A stretch of DNA of 64,000 bases from Virgibacillus sp. MSJ-26 (GTDB lineage: Bacteria > Bacillota > Bacilli > Bacillales > Amphibacillaceae): assembly GCF_018918075.1 (NCBI RefSeq), contig NZ_JAHLPW010000005.1:124001-188000 (forward strand), read 5' to 3'. Position numbers and translations under genes: made by a program. Position 1 is the stretch's first letter. Every line of letters starts with the position of its first letter. The notes beneath the pieces were generated by a model. It searched no databases and was not told the DNA's origin. It saw nothing but the letters and a program-made list of their open reading frames with translations. This document shows, piece by piece, positions 28,508 to 40,808 of the stretch.

Positions 28508-28954
28508 TTAATTCAATAATTCTCTTACTAAGTGATTTACACGTGAGCCGTCTGCTTTTCCTTTTACTTTTGGCATTAAGGCACCCATCACTTTTCCCAT
28601 ATCTTTTATAGAAGTTGCACCAGTATCTTGAATTGTTTTTTGAACAATAGTTTGTAATTCGTCATCTGATAATTGCTCGGGCATATATTTTTCAAGAATT
28701 GCAATTTCATTGTTTATTTTTCCAACTAGATCATCACGTCCAGCTGAACTAAATTCTTGGAGGGAATCTTTCCTTTGCTTTAATTCTCTTGAAAGTATAG
28801 TAAGCTCTTCATCTTCTGAAAGTTCATTTTTGCTAAGTTTAATTGATTCATTTTGCAAAGAAGCTTTTACCATACGAATAACATTCAAAGTTTCTTTGTC
28901 TTTACTTCTCATTGCGTCTTTCATGTCAGCATTAAGCTGATTTGTTAAGGACAT
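28508..28954 (-). CDS. yqeY: GatB/YqeY domain-containing protein
   Basis: A 148-residue helical protein homologous to the C-terminal tRNA-binding domain of GatB (amidotransferase). Motifs include [27 protein letters not shown] and [17 protein letters not shown]. Role uncertain; possibly tRNA-related. It follows rpsU by 19 bp, the usual Bacillus pair. Confidence 0.93.
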   Translation of the reverse strand: MSLTNQLNADMKDAMRSKDKETLNVIRMVKASLQNESIKLSKNELSEDEELTILSRELKQRKDSLQEFSSAGRDDLVGKINNEIAILEKYMPEQLSDDELQTIVQKTIQDTGATSIKDMGKVMGALMPKVKGKADGSRVNHLVRELLN

Positions 28955-28973
28955 TTCAAGACACCTTCTTTAG

Positions 28974-29162
28974 TTATTTACGTCTTCTAGCAGCTTGTTT
29001 TCTAGCAGCTTCCGATTTCTTTTTACGGCGCACGCTAGGCTTTTCATAATATTCACGCTTACGATATTCTGATAGTGTACCGCTTTTTGATACACTACGC
29101 TTAAAGCGACGAAGAGCATCCTCAAGAGACTCGTTTTTACGAACGCGAGTAGAATTTGACAT
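28974..29162 (-). CDS. rpsU: 30S ribosomal protein S21
   Basis: A 62-residue S21 with the diagnostic [20 protein letters not shown] and a basic C terminus ([18 protein letters not shown]), slightly longer than the B. subtilis form. The ATG at 29162 follows GGAGGGAGG-like sequence; an upstream in-frame start at 29324 would add 54 non-homologous residues and is rejected. S21 helps mRNA engagement by the 30S subunit. Confidence 0.96.
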   Translation of the reverse strand: MSNSTRVRKNESLEDALRRFKRSVSKSGTLSEYRKREYYEKPSVRRKKKSEAARKQAARRRK

Positions 29163-29346
29163 GCTTATTTCCCTCCCTCCGAAGCATAAAACAAATGATA
29201 CAGGCAATCTAAAGATTATTATGCCTTGTGTAATTATAATATAACCTTGGGCTATGGTCAACACAATTTTTCTGTGATTATAAACTTCAATCAATGATTT
29301 TTTCTTCGTTTTCATCGTCTGCATTATAATAAGATATAAGATATGT

Positions 29347-30000
29347 TTATGATTCTTTTATTATATCTATCCCCGCACTTGCACCGATTCGCGTCGCTCC
29401 CGCCTCAATCATTGATAGGGCATCTTGACGAGTACGCACACCACCTGAAGCTTTAATTCCCATTTTTGTTCCAACTGTTTTACGCATTAACTTTATATCT
29501 GCTTCAGTTGCCCCGCCACCTGAGAATCCGGTAGATGTTTTAACAAAATCCGCGCCTGCTGATTTAGCTAACTCACAAGCCTTAACTTTCTGTTCATCAG
29601 TTAATAGTGATGTTTCAATAATCACTTTTGTTAAAGCTTTTCCTTCAGCTGCCTTAACAACAGCTATTATATCTTGATGAACGTTGTCGACATTTCCCGA
29701 TATTAATTCACCGATGTTAATTACCATATCCACTTCTGTTGCTCCATTTTCAATAGCTTGTTTTGTTTCGTATACTTTTGTATCTGTGGTCGTAGCTCCT
29801 AGTGGAAAGCCTATCACTGTACATACTTTCACATTTGCCTCTTTCAAAAAATCAGCACTGTAGGATACCCAATAAGGATTAACACAAACAGACGCAAACT
29901 CATATTCTTTAGCTTCTTTCAATAGTAGTCCAATCTGTTCCTGCGTCGTATCAGGTTTTAATAATGTATGATCAATATACTTTGCTAAGTTTTCACTCAA
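29347..30000 (-). CDS. deoC: Deoxyribose-phosphate aldolase
   Basis: A 217-residue class I aldolase that splits 2-deoxyribose 5-phosphate into glyceraldehyde 3-phosphate and acetaldehyde. The Schiff-base lysine lies in [13 protein letters not shown], and [16 protein letters not shown] carries the second active-site lysine. Start TTG at 30000 ([14 protein letters not shown]) behind GGGTG. Unlike B. subtilis, where deoC is with nupC and pdp, it stands alone here between mtaB and rpsU. Confidence 0.95.
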   Translation of the reverse strand: MSENLAKYIDHTLLKPDTTQEQIGLLLKEAKEYEFASVCVNPYWVSYSADFLKEANVKVCTVIGFPLGATTTDTKVYETKQAIENGATEVDMVINIGELISGNVDNVHQDIIAVVKAAEGKALTKVIIETSLLTDEQKVKACELAKSAGADFVKTSTGFSGGGATEADIKLMRKTVGTKMGIKASGGVRTRQDALSMIEAGATRIGASAGIDIIKES

Positions 30001-30079
30001 TCTTCTACACCCTTTCAGCTATGTTGTACGTACATCTTCATGATACCATTTACCTTTTGTAAAAGCTATTATAAACAGG

Positions 30080-30111
30080 TAGAAGCCTAGTCACATAGGA
30101 CTAGGCTTCTA
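30080..30111 (-). terminator. Hairpin after mtaB, probable terminator of the heat-shock operon
   Basis: A 13-bp stem TAGAAGCCTAGTC/GACTAGGCTTCTA with a 6-nt loop overlapping the mtaB stop. The downstream T content on the minus strand is low (CCTGTTTATAA), so termination may be partial. Confidence 0.6.
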
Positions 30112-31450
30112 TTTTAGCGTGTGATGCATCTTCAACGACTTTCACAAACACTCCTGTGTTAATCGGATAACCCGTTTTAGTTAATTTAACACGAACAATT
30201 TTTCCTATTAACTCTGGTTCACCTTCGAATTGAACTTTTAAATAGTTGTCTGTATACCCCTCTAATAAAATGGATTTCTCTCCATTTTCGATAACTTCTT
30301 CAGGGATTACTTCCAAAACTTCCCCATCATAAGTTCCAGCATATTCCTTAGCTAATTGATCTGAGAGAGCAATCATTTTATTAACACGTTCATTCTTAAT
30401 CCCTTCATCCACCTGATCAGCCATGCGTGCAGCTGGTGTGCCAGTACGTCTGGAGAAAGGGAACACGTGTAATTCAGAATAGCCTACTTTTTTGATGAAA
30501 TTATAAGTTTCCGTAAATTCTTCCTCAGTTTCTCCTGGAAATCCAACAATAACGTCAGAAGTGATGGCTAAATGGGGTAATGCTTCTCTAATACGTTTTA
30601 CTTTTTCATAATAGAAATCACTTGAATATTTTCTTCTCATCCGTGAAAGAACTGTATCAGATCCAGATTGAAGTGGAATATGCAGATGACGGACAATTTT
30701 TTCAGAGTGATCAAGTACAGCAATGACTTCATCAGTGATTTGACTTGCTTCAATAGAAGATATTCGGATTCTTTTTAATCCGTCTACTTTTGATTCTAGA
30801 TCTCTTAGCAATTTAGCAAAATTATAATCACTCATATCTTCACCATACCCAGCTGTATGAATTCCAGTTAGAACAATTTCTTTATAACCCGCATCAACAA
30901 GTTTTTGAGCTTGAGAGATAACGTTTTCTGGATCCCTTGACCTTAAAAGCCCTCTAGACCAGGGGATAATACAAAATGTACAAAAATTATTACATCCTTC
31001 TTGTATTTTCAAAGAAGCCCTTGTACGATCGGTAAATTCAGGGACGTCCATTTCTTCAAAGACACGATTTTTCATAATATTAGCGACACCGTTGACTGGT
31101 TGTCTAGTACGTTGGTGTTCTTCAATGTACATAATCATATTTTTACGATTTTGAGTCCCTACCACAACATCGACACCGGGGATTTCCATTATTTCTCCCG
31201 GAGAAGTCTGTGCGTAGCAACCTGTTACACATACAATAGCCTCCGGATTTTTACGAATCGCACGGCGGATAATTTGCCGACTCTTTTTATCACCTGTATT
31301 CGTAACCGTACATGTATTAATAACGTATACATCAGATTGTCGATTAAAATCAACACGTTCATAACCATTTTCTTTAAACATTCTCCAAATACCTTCTGTT
31401 TCGTAATGATTCACTTTACATCCTAATGTATGAAATGCTACCGTTGGCAT
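30101..31450 (-). CDS. mtaB: tRNA N6-threonylcarbamoyladenosine methylthiotransferase MtaB
   Basis: A 449-residue radical-SAM methylthiotransferase making ms2t6A37 in tRNA. The N-terminal cluster cysteines are in HTLGCKVN, INTCTVT and VTGCYAQ; the radical-SAM cluster is CNNFCTFC; a TRAM domain closes the protein. The ATG at 31450 overlaps the rsmE stop (TAATG) and follows GAGGTG; the in-frame GTG three codons upstream is part of that site. Last gene of the hrcA operon. Confidence 0.95.
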   Translation of the reverse strand: MPTVAFHTLGCKVNHYETEGIWRMFKENGYERVDFNRQSDVYVINTCTVTNTGDKKSRQIIRRAIRKNPEAIVCVTGCYAQTSPGEIMEIPGVDVVVGTQNRKNMIMYIEEHQRTRQPVNGVANIMKNRVFEEMDVPEFTDRTRASLKIQEGCNNFCTFCIIPWSRGLLRSRDPENVISQAQKLVDAGYKEIVLTGIHTAGYGEDMSDYNFAKLLRDLESKVDGLKRIRISSIEASQITDEVIAVLDHSEKIVRHLHIPLQSGSDTVLSRMRRKYSSDFYYEKVKRIREALPHLAITSDVIVGFPGETEEEFTETYNFIKKVGYSELHVFPFSRRTGTPAARMADQVDEGIKNERVNKMIALSDQLAKEYAGTYDGEVLEVIPEEVIENGEKSILLEGYTDNYLKVQFEGEPELIGKIVRVKLTKTGYPINTGVFVKVVEDASHAKIEA

Positions 31451-32208
31451 TATGTACACCTCAATTCTTCAAAATGATATGAAACACTGGCTAAAACATA
31501 TAATGCAGCTGTTTCTGTTCTTAAAATCCTTGGACCAAGCCGGACAGGCAGAAAATCATTTTCCTTTAACATGTCCACTTCTTTTTGAGAAAATCCCCCT
31601 TCTGGTCCTATACAAACGAGGACTTTGTCTCCTTTTTTAATCCCATTTACAACATCACCAAATAATTGATGGTCTGATCCTTTTGCTTCTTCCTCATAAG
31701 GAAATATTTTTTTATCATAGCGTTTACTTTCCTCTATAAGCTCAGGTAATGTCATAAATGAAGTTATCATGGGTTGTTTATTTCGATGGCTTTGTTCACT
31801 TGCTTCTTTTATTATCTTGGTAAAACGCTGCTTTTTTTTGGAAAACTTTTTATGATCCCATTTTACTACAGAGCGATCTGCTTGAAAAGGGATAAAGGCA
31901 GCAGCGCCCAGTTCTGTTCCTTTTTGTAGAACGAAGTCTAATTTTTCTCCTTTAGGAAGACCTTGAGCGATTGTAATTGAAACTGGTAATTCCTTATCTT
32001 CATGCAAGTCTTGCTCAATCATTGCTTCAACATATGATTCATTTATATTTGTAATTTTGCATATTGCTACATAACTACTTGGATGAACACAAATGATCTG
32101 ATCAGATACATTTAAACGCATAACTCGAGTGATATGATGTTGATCATCGCCTTTTATTAATATTTTATCGTCCTTCCAATCCTCTTCAGGAATAAAATAG
32201 CGCTGCAA
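31450..32208 (-). CDS. rsmE: 16S rRNA (uracil-1498-N3)-methyltransferase RsmE
   Basis: A 252-residue SPOUT methyltransferase that methylates U1498 of 16S rRNA. An N-terminal PUA-like part precedes the trefoil knot with CIGPEGGFSQKE and LGPRILRTETA. The start is TTG at 32208 (LQRYFIPEEDW) with AGGTG seven nt upstream; a longer in-frame start inside prmA lacks support. It is 17 bp after prmA. Confidence 0.93.
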   Translation of the reverse strand: MQRYFIPEEDWKDDKILIKGDDQHHITRVMRLNVSDQIICVHPSSYVAICKITNINESYVEAMIEQDLHEDKELPVSITIAQGLPKGEKLDFVLQKGTELGAAAFIPFQADRSVVKWDHKKFSKKKQRFTKIIKEASEQSHRNKQPMITSFMTLPELIEESKRYDKKIFPYEEEAKGSDHQLFGDVVNGIKKGDKVLVCIGPEGGFSQKEVDMLKENDFLPVRLGPRILRTETAALYVLASVSYHFEELRCT

Positions 32209-32225
32209 TCTATCACACCTACTTT

Positions 32226-33167
32226 TTATATCTTTTTTGCAATAATGGATATCCAACCATCCATTTCATCTGTCGCAATAATATTAAAACCTTTCTCTTG
32301 TAAGTCTCCGATAACCAATTTTTCTTTATCTTTTATAATTCCAGAAGTGATAAGTAATCCATCACTTTTCAGATTACACCAGGCATCTTCTGTCAATTTA
32401 ATAATTATTTCAGCCAAAATATTGGAAACTATAATGTCTGCTTCTTTGTTATCAATACCTTCTAACAAGTTATTTTGGTTAACATCAATATTATTATTTA
32501 CTTGATTTAATTCAGCGTTTATTGTAGTGCTTTTTACTGCGACTTCATCTAAATCGTACGCCAAAACACGTTTAGCTCCTAAAAGAATAGAAGCAATGCT
32601 CAACACACCAGAACCGCAACCTACGTCTAAAATTAAATCCTCTTGATGAACATATTTTTCTAATGCACGTAAACTTAATTGTGTCGTCGCATGTGTCCCC
32701 GTTCCAAAAGCCATTCCTGGGTCTAGTTCAATAATAAGTTCATTTGATGTCTTAGGTGTATATTCTTCCCATGTTGGTTTAACTGTAATCTTATCAGAAA
32801 CTTGAACAGGCTTATAATATTTCTTCCACGCTGTAGACCACTCTTCCTCATCTACATCATTAACAGTTAGATGGTTTTTTCCTATATCAATATTAAACTG
32901 ACGCAAATTTTCAATAAATCTTTTAATTTGTTCAATAATAGTTTTGCTGGCATGATTATTAGGGATATAAGTTTTAACGTAAACTCCTTCATCAGGATAG
33001 TCTTCTGGGTTTAACTCGAATACTTCGCCAAAAGTAGACTTGCGTTTTTTCATTAAGTCTAGAGAATTCTTTATGACAATCCCACTTGTTCCGATTTCAG
33101 ATAATACATTTGAAATAGGCTCAATTGCCTCGTTGGATGTATGTATACAGATTTCTAGCCATTCCAT
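32226..33167 (-). CDS. prmA: Ribosomal protein L11 methyltransferase PrmA
   Basis: A 313-residue methyltransferase for lysines of L11. Motifs: LDPGMAFGTGTHATTQLSL, ILDVGCGSGVLSIA and VSNILAEIIIKL. ATG at 33167 (MEWLEICIHTSNEA) aligns with the usual N terminus; an in-frame TTG three codons upstream is less likely. It follows dnaJ across a terminator-like hairpin. Confidence 0.95.
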   Translation of the reverse strand: MEWLEICIHTSNEAIEPISNVLSEIGTSGIVIKNSLDLMKKRKSTFGEVFELNPEDYPDEGVYVKTYIPNNHASKTIIEQIKRFIENLRQFNIDIGKNHLTVNDVDEEEWSTAWKKYYKPVQVSDKITVKPTWEEYTPKTSNELIIELDPGMAFGTGTHATTQLSLRALEKYVHQEDLILDVGCGSGVLSIASILLGAKRVLAYDLDEVAVKSTTINAELNQVNNNIDVNQNNLLEGIDNKEADIIVSNILAEIIIKLTEDAWCNLKSDGLLITSGIIKDKEKLVIGDLQEKGFNIIATDEMDGWISIIAKKI

Positions 33168-33219
33168 TTCACTCAACTCTTTTCTAATTTTTCAATTAGT
33201 ATATAAAAATAGAGAAAGA

Positions 33220-33251
33220 GAATAACGGAGGTTTAAAATCCACCGTTATTC
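33220..33251 (-). terminator. Terminator-like hairpin after dnaJ
   Basis: Stem GAATAACGG/CCGTTATTC with a 14-nt loop, then TCTTTCTCTATTTTTAT on the minus strand, at the dnaJ stop. Probably attenuates read-through into prmA. Confidence 0.65.
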
Positions 33252-34373
33252 ACCTTTAAATGCTTTTTTAAATCTTTGAAAAAAAGAGTCCCCTTGCTCA
33301 TCGGTAGCTTCATTCCCACCAATTTCATTAAACTCGCGTAGTAATTCTTTTTGCCTATCTGTTAATTTAGTTGGTGTGATGACTTTCACTTGAACATGTT
33401 GATCACCATGACCGTAGCCTCGAACATTCGGAGCACCTTTCCCTTTTAAACGGAAGACTTTATCTGTCTGTGTTCCAGCTGGGATTTTCAGCATGACGTT
33501 TCCATGTACAGTTGGCACTTCAATTTCGTCACCTAAAGCCGCCTGTGTATAAGTTAACGGTAGTTCACAGTAAATATTGTCTCCTTGACGTTCAAAATAA
33601 TCATGTGGCTTAACTTGAATAACGACAAATAAATCGCCAGCAGGCCCTCCATTAACTCCAGCCTCCCCCTTGCCAGATACTCTAATTTGTTGACCTTCAT
33701 CGATACCGGCAGGAATAGATACTTTAATTTTCTTTTGTTTTTTAACTCTACCTGAACCATGGCATGTTGGACATTTTTCAGGAATTATTTTACCTGACCC
33801 ATTACAATAATGGCAGACTCTTCTATTAACCACTCTACCGAATGGTGTATTTTGTTCTGTGTTTAACTGTCCTGAACCATGGCAATGAGAGCATGTTTCT
33901 ACTTTAGATCCAGGTCTAGCTCCTGAGCCATGACAGGTATCACATTCTTCTTCTTTAGGTATTGTAATTTCTGCTTCTTTTCCGAAAACAGCTTCTTCAA
34001 ATTCTAACACCATTGTGTATTGTAAGTCTGCACCTTGCTGTGGGGCGTTTGGGTCGCGTGTACGACCGCCTCCACCAAAGAACATATCGAAAATGTCACC
34101 GAAACCGCCCGAGAAATCTTGAGCACCACCAAATCCGCCAAACCCTTGCCCGCTTGCTCCGGCATGGCCAAATTGATCATATTGAGCACGTTTCTGTTCG
34201 TCATTTAATACTTCGTAAGCTTCTTTCGCTTCCTTAAACTTTTCCTCAGCACCATCTTCTTTGTTAACATCTGGATGATACTTTCTTGCTAGTTTACGAT
34301 AAGCTTTTCGAATTTCATCTTTTGAAGCATCTCTATCTAATCCGAGTACCTCATAGTAGTCTCGTTTACTCAC
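33246..34373 (-). CDS. dnaJ: Co-chaperone DnaJ
   Basis: A 375-residue type I Hsp40. The J domain has HPD in [10 protein letters not shown]; a G/F-rich linker follows (about 75-110); four zinc repeats [24 protein letters not shown] and CPTCHGSG are intact. It stimulates DnaK ATPase and delivers substrates. Start GTG at 34373 ([12 protein letters not shown]) behind GGGAGAG. The gene lies 175 bp after dnaK, with a terminator-like hairpin between. Confidence 0.97.
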   Translation of the reverse strand: MSKRDYYEVLGLDRDASKDEIRKAYRKLARKYHPDVNKEDGAEEKFKEAKEAYEVLNDEQKRAQYDQFGHAGASGQGFGGFGGAQDFSGGFGDIFDMFFGGGGRTRDPNAPQQGADLQYTMVLEFEEAVFGKEAEITIPKEEECDTCHGSGARPGSKVETCSHCHGSGQLNTEQNTPFGRVVNRRVCHYCNGSGKIIPEKCPTCHGSGRVKKQKKIKVSIPAGIDEGQQIRVSGKGEAGVNGGPAGDLFVVIQVKPHDYFERQGDNIYCELPLTYTQAALGDEIEVPTVHGNVMLKIPAGTQTDKVFRLKGKGAPNVRGYGHGDQHVQVKVITPTKLTDRQKELLREFNEIGGNEATDEQGDSFFQRFKKAFKGE

Positions 34374-34473
34374 TATTATTCACTCTCCCGCTACACTCTT
34401 TACATAACTGTCATCTTATCATTTTTTATTCCTTCATAGCAAATTATGTTACATATCCTTTGATGAATACATG

Positions 34474-34510
34474 AAAAAGTCAAAGTCAAGAGAATCCTGA
34501 CTTTGACTTT
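34474..34510 (-). terminator. Terminator between dnaK and dnaJ
   Basis: A 13-bp perfect stem AAAGTCAAAGTCA/TGACTTTGACTTT with a 9-nt loop and TTTTT on the minus strand, 40 bp after the dnaK stop. It likely reduces transcription of dnaJ and the following modification genes relative to dnaK. Confidence 0.8.
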
Positions 34511-34548
34511 ACTTGATCGGCTTTTATTTATACTTATTCACCAACGTA

Positions 34549-36396
<1,848 letters not shown>

Positions 36397-36410
36397 TTAA
36401 CAACTTTCAA

Positions 36411-37001
36411 TTATTTATTTACTTTAACCATTGCTGGTCTGATAACACGATCTTTTAGGGTATACCCTTTTTGCATTTCTTCTAAAATAACATTGGATTC
36501 TTGCTCTTCATCTTCAACTTGCATGACAGCGTGATGTATGTTTGGATCAAATTCTGTTCCAACAGACTCTATTTCTTCAACACCTTGGCTTTTTAAAGCA
36601 TCTTGTATTTGTCTGTAAACCATAGACACGCCTTCAACAAAATTGGATGCTTCCTCGCTAACTTCTACCTGAAGAGCACGTTCGAAGTTATCAATAGCTG
36701 GTAATAATTCATTAACGAGGTCTTGTGATTTATATTTACGTTCGGATTGCTTTTCTTTTTGCGTTCTTTTTTTAAAATTATCATATTCAGCCTGCAATCG
36801 CACTAATTTATCATAGACATCATCTTTTTCTTGTTGCAAATCTGTTATCTTTTTTTCTAAGTCTTTTGTTGAATTTTGATTTAAATTTGATGTGCTGTCA
36901 TCCTCTATATTTTCATCGATAACTTCTATATCAGGCTGATCGTTTTCCACATCGTTTTCATGCTTATCTTCTACATGGGATGTATCATTCTTTTCCTCCA
37001 T
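36411..37001 (-). CDS. grpE: Nucleotide exchange factor GrpE
   Basis: A 196-residue protein. An acidic disordered N terminus (about 1-55) leads to a long coiled coil (KDLEKKITDLQQEKDDVYDKL) and a C-terminal beta domain (VGTEFDPNIHHAVMQVED, YTLKDRVIRPAMVKVNK). It drives ADP release from DnaK. ATG at 37001 follows CGGAGGTGG; the longer in-frame start at 37046 has no such site. Confidence 0.96.
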   Translation of the reverse strand: MEEKNDTSHVEDKHENDVENDQPDIEVIDENIEDDSTSNLNQNSTKDLEKKITDLQQEKDDVYDKLVRLQAEYDNFKKRTQKEKQSERKYKSQDLVNELLPAIDNFERALQVEVSEEASNFVEGVSMVYRQIQDALKSQGVEEIESVGTEFDPNIHHAVMQVEDEEQESNVILEEMQKGYTLKDRVIRPAMVKVNK

Positions 37002-37128
37002 TATTGCCACCTCCGAAATAAAGTACCCTATGACCAAAATCACCAAGACTGACTATACCATGAATAGAATTGGAAATAAACTTCTTTATCCTTTTAATTA
37101 ATGATCATCTGAATAACAGGTACAATTC

Positions 37129-38160
37129 TCAATCATTATTTTTGTACCATAATTGTAAAGCTGCTGTCATTTCATTTGATAAAGCGTTCAATAAGTTAAT
37201 CACTTTTCTATATTCCATTCTGGTTGGCCCAAGTAAAGCTATTGTTCCTTTTTTATTGCCACCAAAATGATATGAAGCAGTTATTAAGCTAAAGTCTTTG
37301 ATAGCCTCCATCTCATTTTCCTGCCCAATACTTACATTTATTCCCTCGTGGTTGTTTTTAATCAATTCAGCCAGTTTATCTTCATTTTCAATGACCGAAT
37401 AAAATGTGCGGATTTTTTCGATATCATTAAATTCGGGCTGAAGCAGAATGTTTGATTTTCCACCAATATATAACTTAACGGGTTGTTCGCTAAAAAAGGC
37501 CGATTTTATATATTCATACGACCTTGCAAAATCGTCTAAATACATCTTCATCAAAGTAATAATTTCTTTATTTAAAATATCTTGTAAATGAAACAAAGGC
37601 ACTCCATATAAACGGTCATTTAAAATGTTCACCATTTTTTCTAAATCTCTAGGTTTAATTTGTCCTGGAATTGAGAATGAACGGTGTTCTACATGTCCTG
37701 TATCCGTTATTAGGATTGCCACCGCGGTATGTTGCGATAGAGGGACAATCTGTAATTGTTTTAACCTCGTTTCAAATATTTCAGGACCTAGGATGATGGA
37801 TGTGTAACTAGTTAAGTCAGATAAAACTTCGGCTGATTTTTGCACAATTTGTTCCACTTCATAGAATTCATCCTTTATAATATTTCGCATTATATTTAAG
37901 TTACTTTGATTAAGGGATGGAACAATAACGTGATCAACATAGTATCGATAACCTTTTTCAGATGGAATACGACCGGAAGAAGAATGTGTTTTTTCTAAAA
38001 ACCCCATATCTTCTAGGTCGGCCATCTCATTCCTAATAGTTGCAGCACTATAAGTAATACCATCTTTCTTTGAAATAGCCCGAGAGCCTACTGGATGTGC
38101 AGTCTCAATGAAATCATCAATAATAGCTTGCAAGATCAACAATTGTCTTTTTGTTAACAT
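37129..38160 (-). CDS. hrcA: Heat-inducible transcription repressor HrcA
   Basis: A 343-residue repressor that binds CIRCE and is kept active by GroEL. The N-terminal winged helix (about 1-75) contains VGSRAISKKDGITYSAATIRNEM, followed by a GAF-like domain. ATG at 38160 follows AGAGGTGATC. First gene of hrcA-grpE-dnaK-dnaJ-prmA-rsmE-mtaB and autoregulated through the CIRCE in its own leader. Confidence 0.96.
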   Translation of the reverse strand: MLTKRQLLILQAIIDDFIETAHPVGSRAISKKDGITYSAATIRNEMADLEDMGFLEKTHSSSGRIPSEKGYRYYVDHVIVPSLNQSNLNIMRNIIKDEFYEVEQIVQKSAEVLSDLTSYTSIILGPEIFETRLKQLQIVPLSQHTAVAILITDTGHVEHRSFSIPGQIKPRDLEKMVNILNDRLYGVPLFHLQDILNKEIITLMKMYLDDFARSYEYIKSAFFSEQPVKLYIGGKSNILLQPEFNDIEKIRTFYSVIENEDKLAELIKNNHEGINVSIGQENEMEAIKDFSLITASYHFGGNKKGTIALLGPTRMEYRKVINLLNALSNEMTAALQLWYKNND

Positions 38161-38174
38161 GATGATCACCTCTG

Positions 38175-38201
38175 TTAGCACTCAAACCTCCCGAGTGCTA
38201 A
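38175..38201. promoter_or_regulatory. CIRCE operator (HrcA-binding site)
   Basis: Perfect TTAGCACTC-N9-GAGTGCTAA, the canonical CIRCE. It lies between the promoter and the hrcA ribosome-binding site, so HrcA binding would block the start of transcription and the transcript would carry the repeat in its leader. Confidence 0.98.
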
Positions 38202-38211
38202 TGCTAATAAT

Positions 38212-38240
38212 AAATTATCAAATACGCTTTTTTTTGTCAA
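38212..38240 (-). promoter_or_regulatory. Sigma-A promoter of the hrcA heat-shock operon
   Basis: TTGACA (38240-38235), 17-bp spacer, TAATTT (38217-38212) on the minus strand, with CIRCE starting 10 bp downstream of the -10. Confidence 0.8.
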
Positions 38241-38360
38241 TCAACAAGAACTTATTTTAGAAAAAAATTAGATGGAGCGATTATCTAACTGAAAACTTTT
38301 GAGTGTCGCTTAACATCATATTTGATATAAACTACTACGACATAGTGACAATTAATAATA

Positions 38361-38381
38361 ACCCCCGGCATAGCCAGGGGT
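38361..38381 (-). terminator. Terminator of lepA
   Basis: A 9-bp GC-rich stem ACCCCTGGC/GCCGGGGGT (one T-G pair, TAT loop) followed by TATTATTAATT on the minus strand, 58 bp after lepA. Nothing coding lies between it and the hrcA promoter. Confidence 0.7.
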
Positions 38382-38439
38382 TTTCAAATACCATAAATAA
38401 GAAGGAGAAAACTAGATAGTTTTCTCCAAAGACATGTGT

Positions 38440-40248
38440 TTATTCGTCGTTTAATTTTAGGATTGACATGAATGCTTCTTGTGGTATTTCTACTGATCCA
38501 ACCATTTTCATTCGCTTTTTACCTTCTTTTTGCTTTTCAAGTAATTTTCTTTTTCTCGTAACGTCTCCTCCGTACAATTTAGCCGTTACATCTTTTCTGA
38601 CTGCTTTAATGGTGGACCTTGCCGTAATACTGTTTCCAATAGCAGCCTGCACTGGAACTTCGAACTGTTGCCTTGGAATAAGATCTTTAAGTTTTTCAAC
38701 AATTTGCTTTCCTCGTTCATGAGCAAAATCTCTGTGAACAATAAGAGATAACGCATCAATTGGTTCTGAGTTTAGCAAAATATCCATTTTAACGAGATTT
38801 GATGCACGATAGCCAATTAATTCATAATCAAATGAGGCATATCCCTTTGTATGTGATTTTAGTTGATCAAAAAACTCATAAACAATTTCAGAAAGCGGCA
38901 AATCATAAATGACATTAACCCGGATATCATCAAGATACTGCATATCAATAAATTGCCCACGCTTCTTTTGTGAAATTTCCATCACAGCGCCAACATAATC
39001 ATTCGGTACCATGATAGTCGCTTTTACAAAGGGTTCACGAACTTCTTCTATAATTTGTGGATCGGGCATAAATGATGGATTATCAACTTCTACAACCTCG
39101 CCATCGGTTTTTTCAACCTCATAAATAACGCTTGGCGCTGTTGTAATCAAATCTATGTTAAATTCTCGCTCAATCCGTTCTTGAATAATTTCCATATGCA
39201 ACAAACCTAAAAAACCACAACGGAATCCAAATCCTAAAGCCTGAGATGTTTCCGCATCATATTCTAATGCCGAATCATTTAATTCAAGACGTTCAAGCGC
39301 CTCTCTTAGGTCATTGTAATCTGCTGAATCAACTGGGTACAGGCCACAAAACACCATTGAGTTTAGTCTACGATATCCGGGAAGAGGTTCTGTTGCAGGT
39401 TCATCAGCTAATGTTATAGTATCTCCTACGCGGGAATCAGCAACATTTTTTATTGCTGCTGTTAAATAACCAACTTCACCAACACTCAAAGTATCACGTG
39501 GTTGTTGTCCTGGAGTGAAAACACCAAGTTCATTAACTTCAAACTCCTTACCAGTAGCCATCATTTTAATTTTATCCCCTACCGATAAAGTTCCTTCTTT
39601 AACACATATTGAAGCAACGACTCCTTTATATGAGTCATACAATGAATCGAACACAAGTGCTTTAAGAGGTTCTTTAACATTGCCTTCTGGTGGCGGGATA
39701 TGCGAAACAATACTTTCTAATATTTCTTCAATTCCAATGTTGTCCTTCGCAGATGCTAAAATAACATCATCAGGATCTATTCCAATCACATCAACTAGCT
39801 CCTGTGTGACACGGTCTGTATCAGCATTGGGGAGGTCAATTTTGTTTATAACTGGAATAATTTCCAAATCATTATCTAGTGCCAAATAAACGTTTGCAAG
39901 TGTCTGAGCTTCAATTCCTTGTGCTGCGTCAACAACAAGTATCGCCCCCTCACAAGCAGCCAAACTTCTGGACACCTCATATGTAAAGTCAACATGCCCA
40001 GGGGTATCAATTAAATGAAAAAGATATTCTTCTCCATCCAAACTATTATATGTTAATTGCACGGCATTAAGTTTAATGGTTATTCCCCGTTCACGTTCTA
40101 AATCCATTCCATCTAAAAATTGCTCTTTCATTTCTCTTTCTGTCAATGCCTTCGTATTTTCTAAAATTCTGTCGGCAAGAGTAGACTTTCCGTGATCGAT
40201 ATGTGCAATTATAGAAAAGTTTCGTACATTCTCTTGATTTCTCACCAT
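38440..40248 (-). CDS. lepA: Elongation factor 4 (LepA)
   Basis: A 602-residue translational GTPase. G1 is AHIDHGKST (15-23), G3 DTPGHVDF, G4 NKIDLP; the LepA-specific C-terminal domain contains [25 protein letters not shown]. It acts on the ribosome (back-translocation or biogenesis). The N terminus is about 10 residues shorter than in B. subtilis. hemW, which usually follows lepA before hrcA, is missing. Confidence 0.97.
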   Translation of the reverse strand: MVRNQENVRNFSIIAHIDHGKSTLADRILENTKALTEREMKEQFLDGMDLERERGITIKLNAVQLTYNSLDGEEYLFHLIDTPGHVDFTYEVSRSLAACEGAILVVDAAQGIEAQTLANVYLALDNDLEIIPVINKIDLPNADTDRVTQELVDVIGIDPDDVILASAKDNIGIEEILESIVSHIPPPEGNVKEPLKALVFDSLYDSYKGVVASICVKEGTLSVGDKIKMMATGKEFEVNELGVFTPGQQPRDTLSVGEVGYLTAAIKNVADSRVGDTITLADEPATEPLPGYRRLNSMVFCGLYPVDSADYNDLREALERLELNDSALEYDAETSQALGFGFRCGFLGLLHMEIIQERIEREFNIDLITTAPSVIYEVEKTDGEVVEVDNPSFMPDPQIIEEVREPFVKATIMVPNDYVGAVMEISQKKRGQFIDMQYLDDIRVNVIYDLPLSEIVYEFFDQLKSHTKGYASFDYELIGYRASNLVKMDILLNSEPIDALSLIVHRDFAHERGKQIVEKLKDLIPRQQFEVPVQAAIGNSITARSTIKAVRKDVTAKLYGGDVTRKRKLLEKQKEGKKRMKMVGSVEIPQEAFMSILKLNDE

Positions 40249-40469
40249 TTATAACGTTCACTCCCAAGTTAAATCTTACAACTCTAAATAAAACACCTAA
40301 CCATTGCATTATGCTTAAAGCAACTTAATAGTGCATAACAACTCCGGTAGCTTTCTAATATGGATTGATTATAGCAGTAGAAAAGCGATGTTTCAAGATT
40401 TAGCTTAGGCGAAGAGCATGCTAAGATGTTAATCCTATCAAGCATTTGAATATCATACTATTTATTTTT

Positions 40470-40808
40470 TCAAAAGAACAAAAGTGCAATCTGGTGAAGA
40501 ATACCAACGATAACTTCAGAAAAACCTTTTATTCCTCTTTCAAGAAAAGATGCAGTTTTTTGAGTTAAAGTTAGTGACATCGTAGCATTTTGAGAATCCA
40601 ATTCTCCAACGTCGTCTAGCTTAGGCTCAGATTCAATGTCAGTTGAGTTTATCTCATATTCTTTTTGGTTGGTGAGTTGATAATCCTGTAAAGCTTCAGA
40701 GTGGTCATTGGAGGTTGAACGGTCTTCAGTTTCTTGACTCATGCCCAAAACCATTCCTACTAAAAAAAATATGGTCAGCATTAAAATTGAAGTGAAAAAT
40801 CGTAACAT
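40470..40808 (-). CDS. yqxA: YqxA-like DUF3679 protein
   Basis: A 112-residue protein with one N-terminal transmembrane segment (about 4-25) and a polar, D/E/Q/N-rich remainder ending in a hydrophobic IVGILHQIALLFF. Length and place (directly after spoIIP, before lepA) match B. subtilis YqxA. Function unknown. Its ATG directly follows the spoIIP stop, so the two are coupled. Confidence 0.75.
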   Translation of the reverse strand: MLRFFTSILMLTIFFLVGMVLGMSQETEDRSTSNDHSEALQDYQLTNQKEYEINSTDIESEPKLDDVGELDSQNATMSLTLTQKTASFLERGIKGFSEVIVGILHQIALLFF

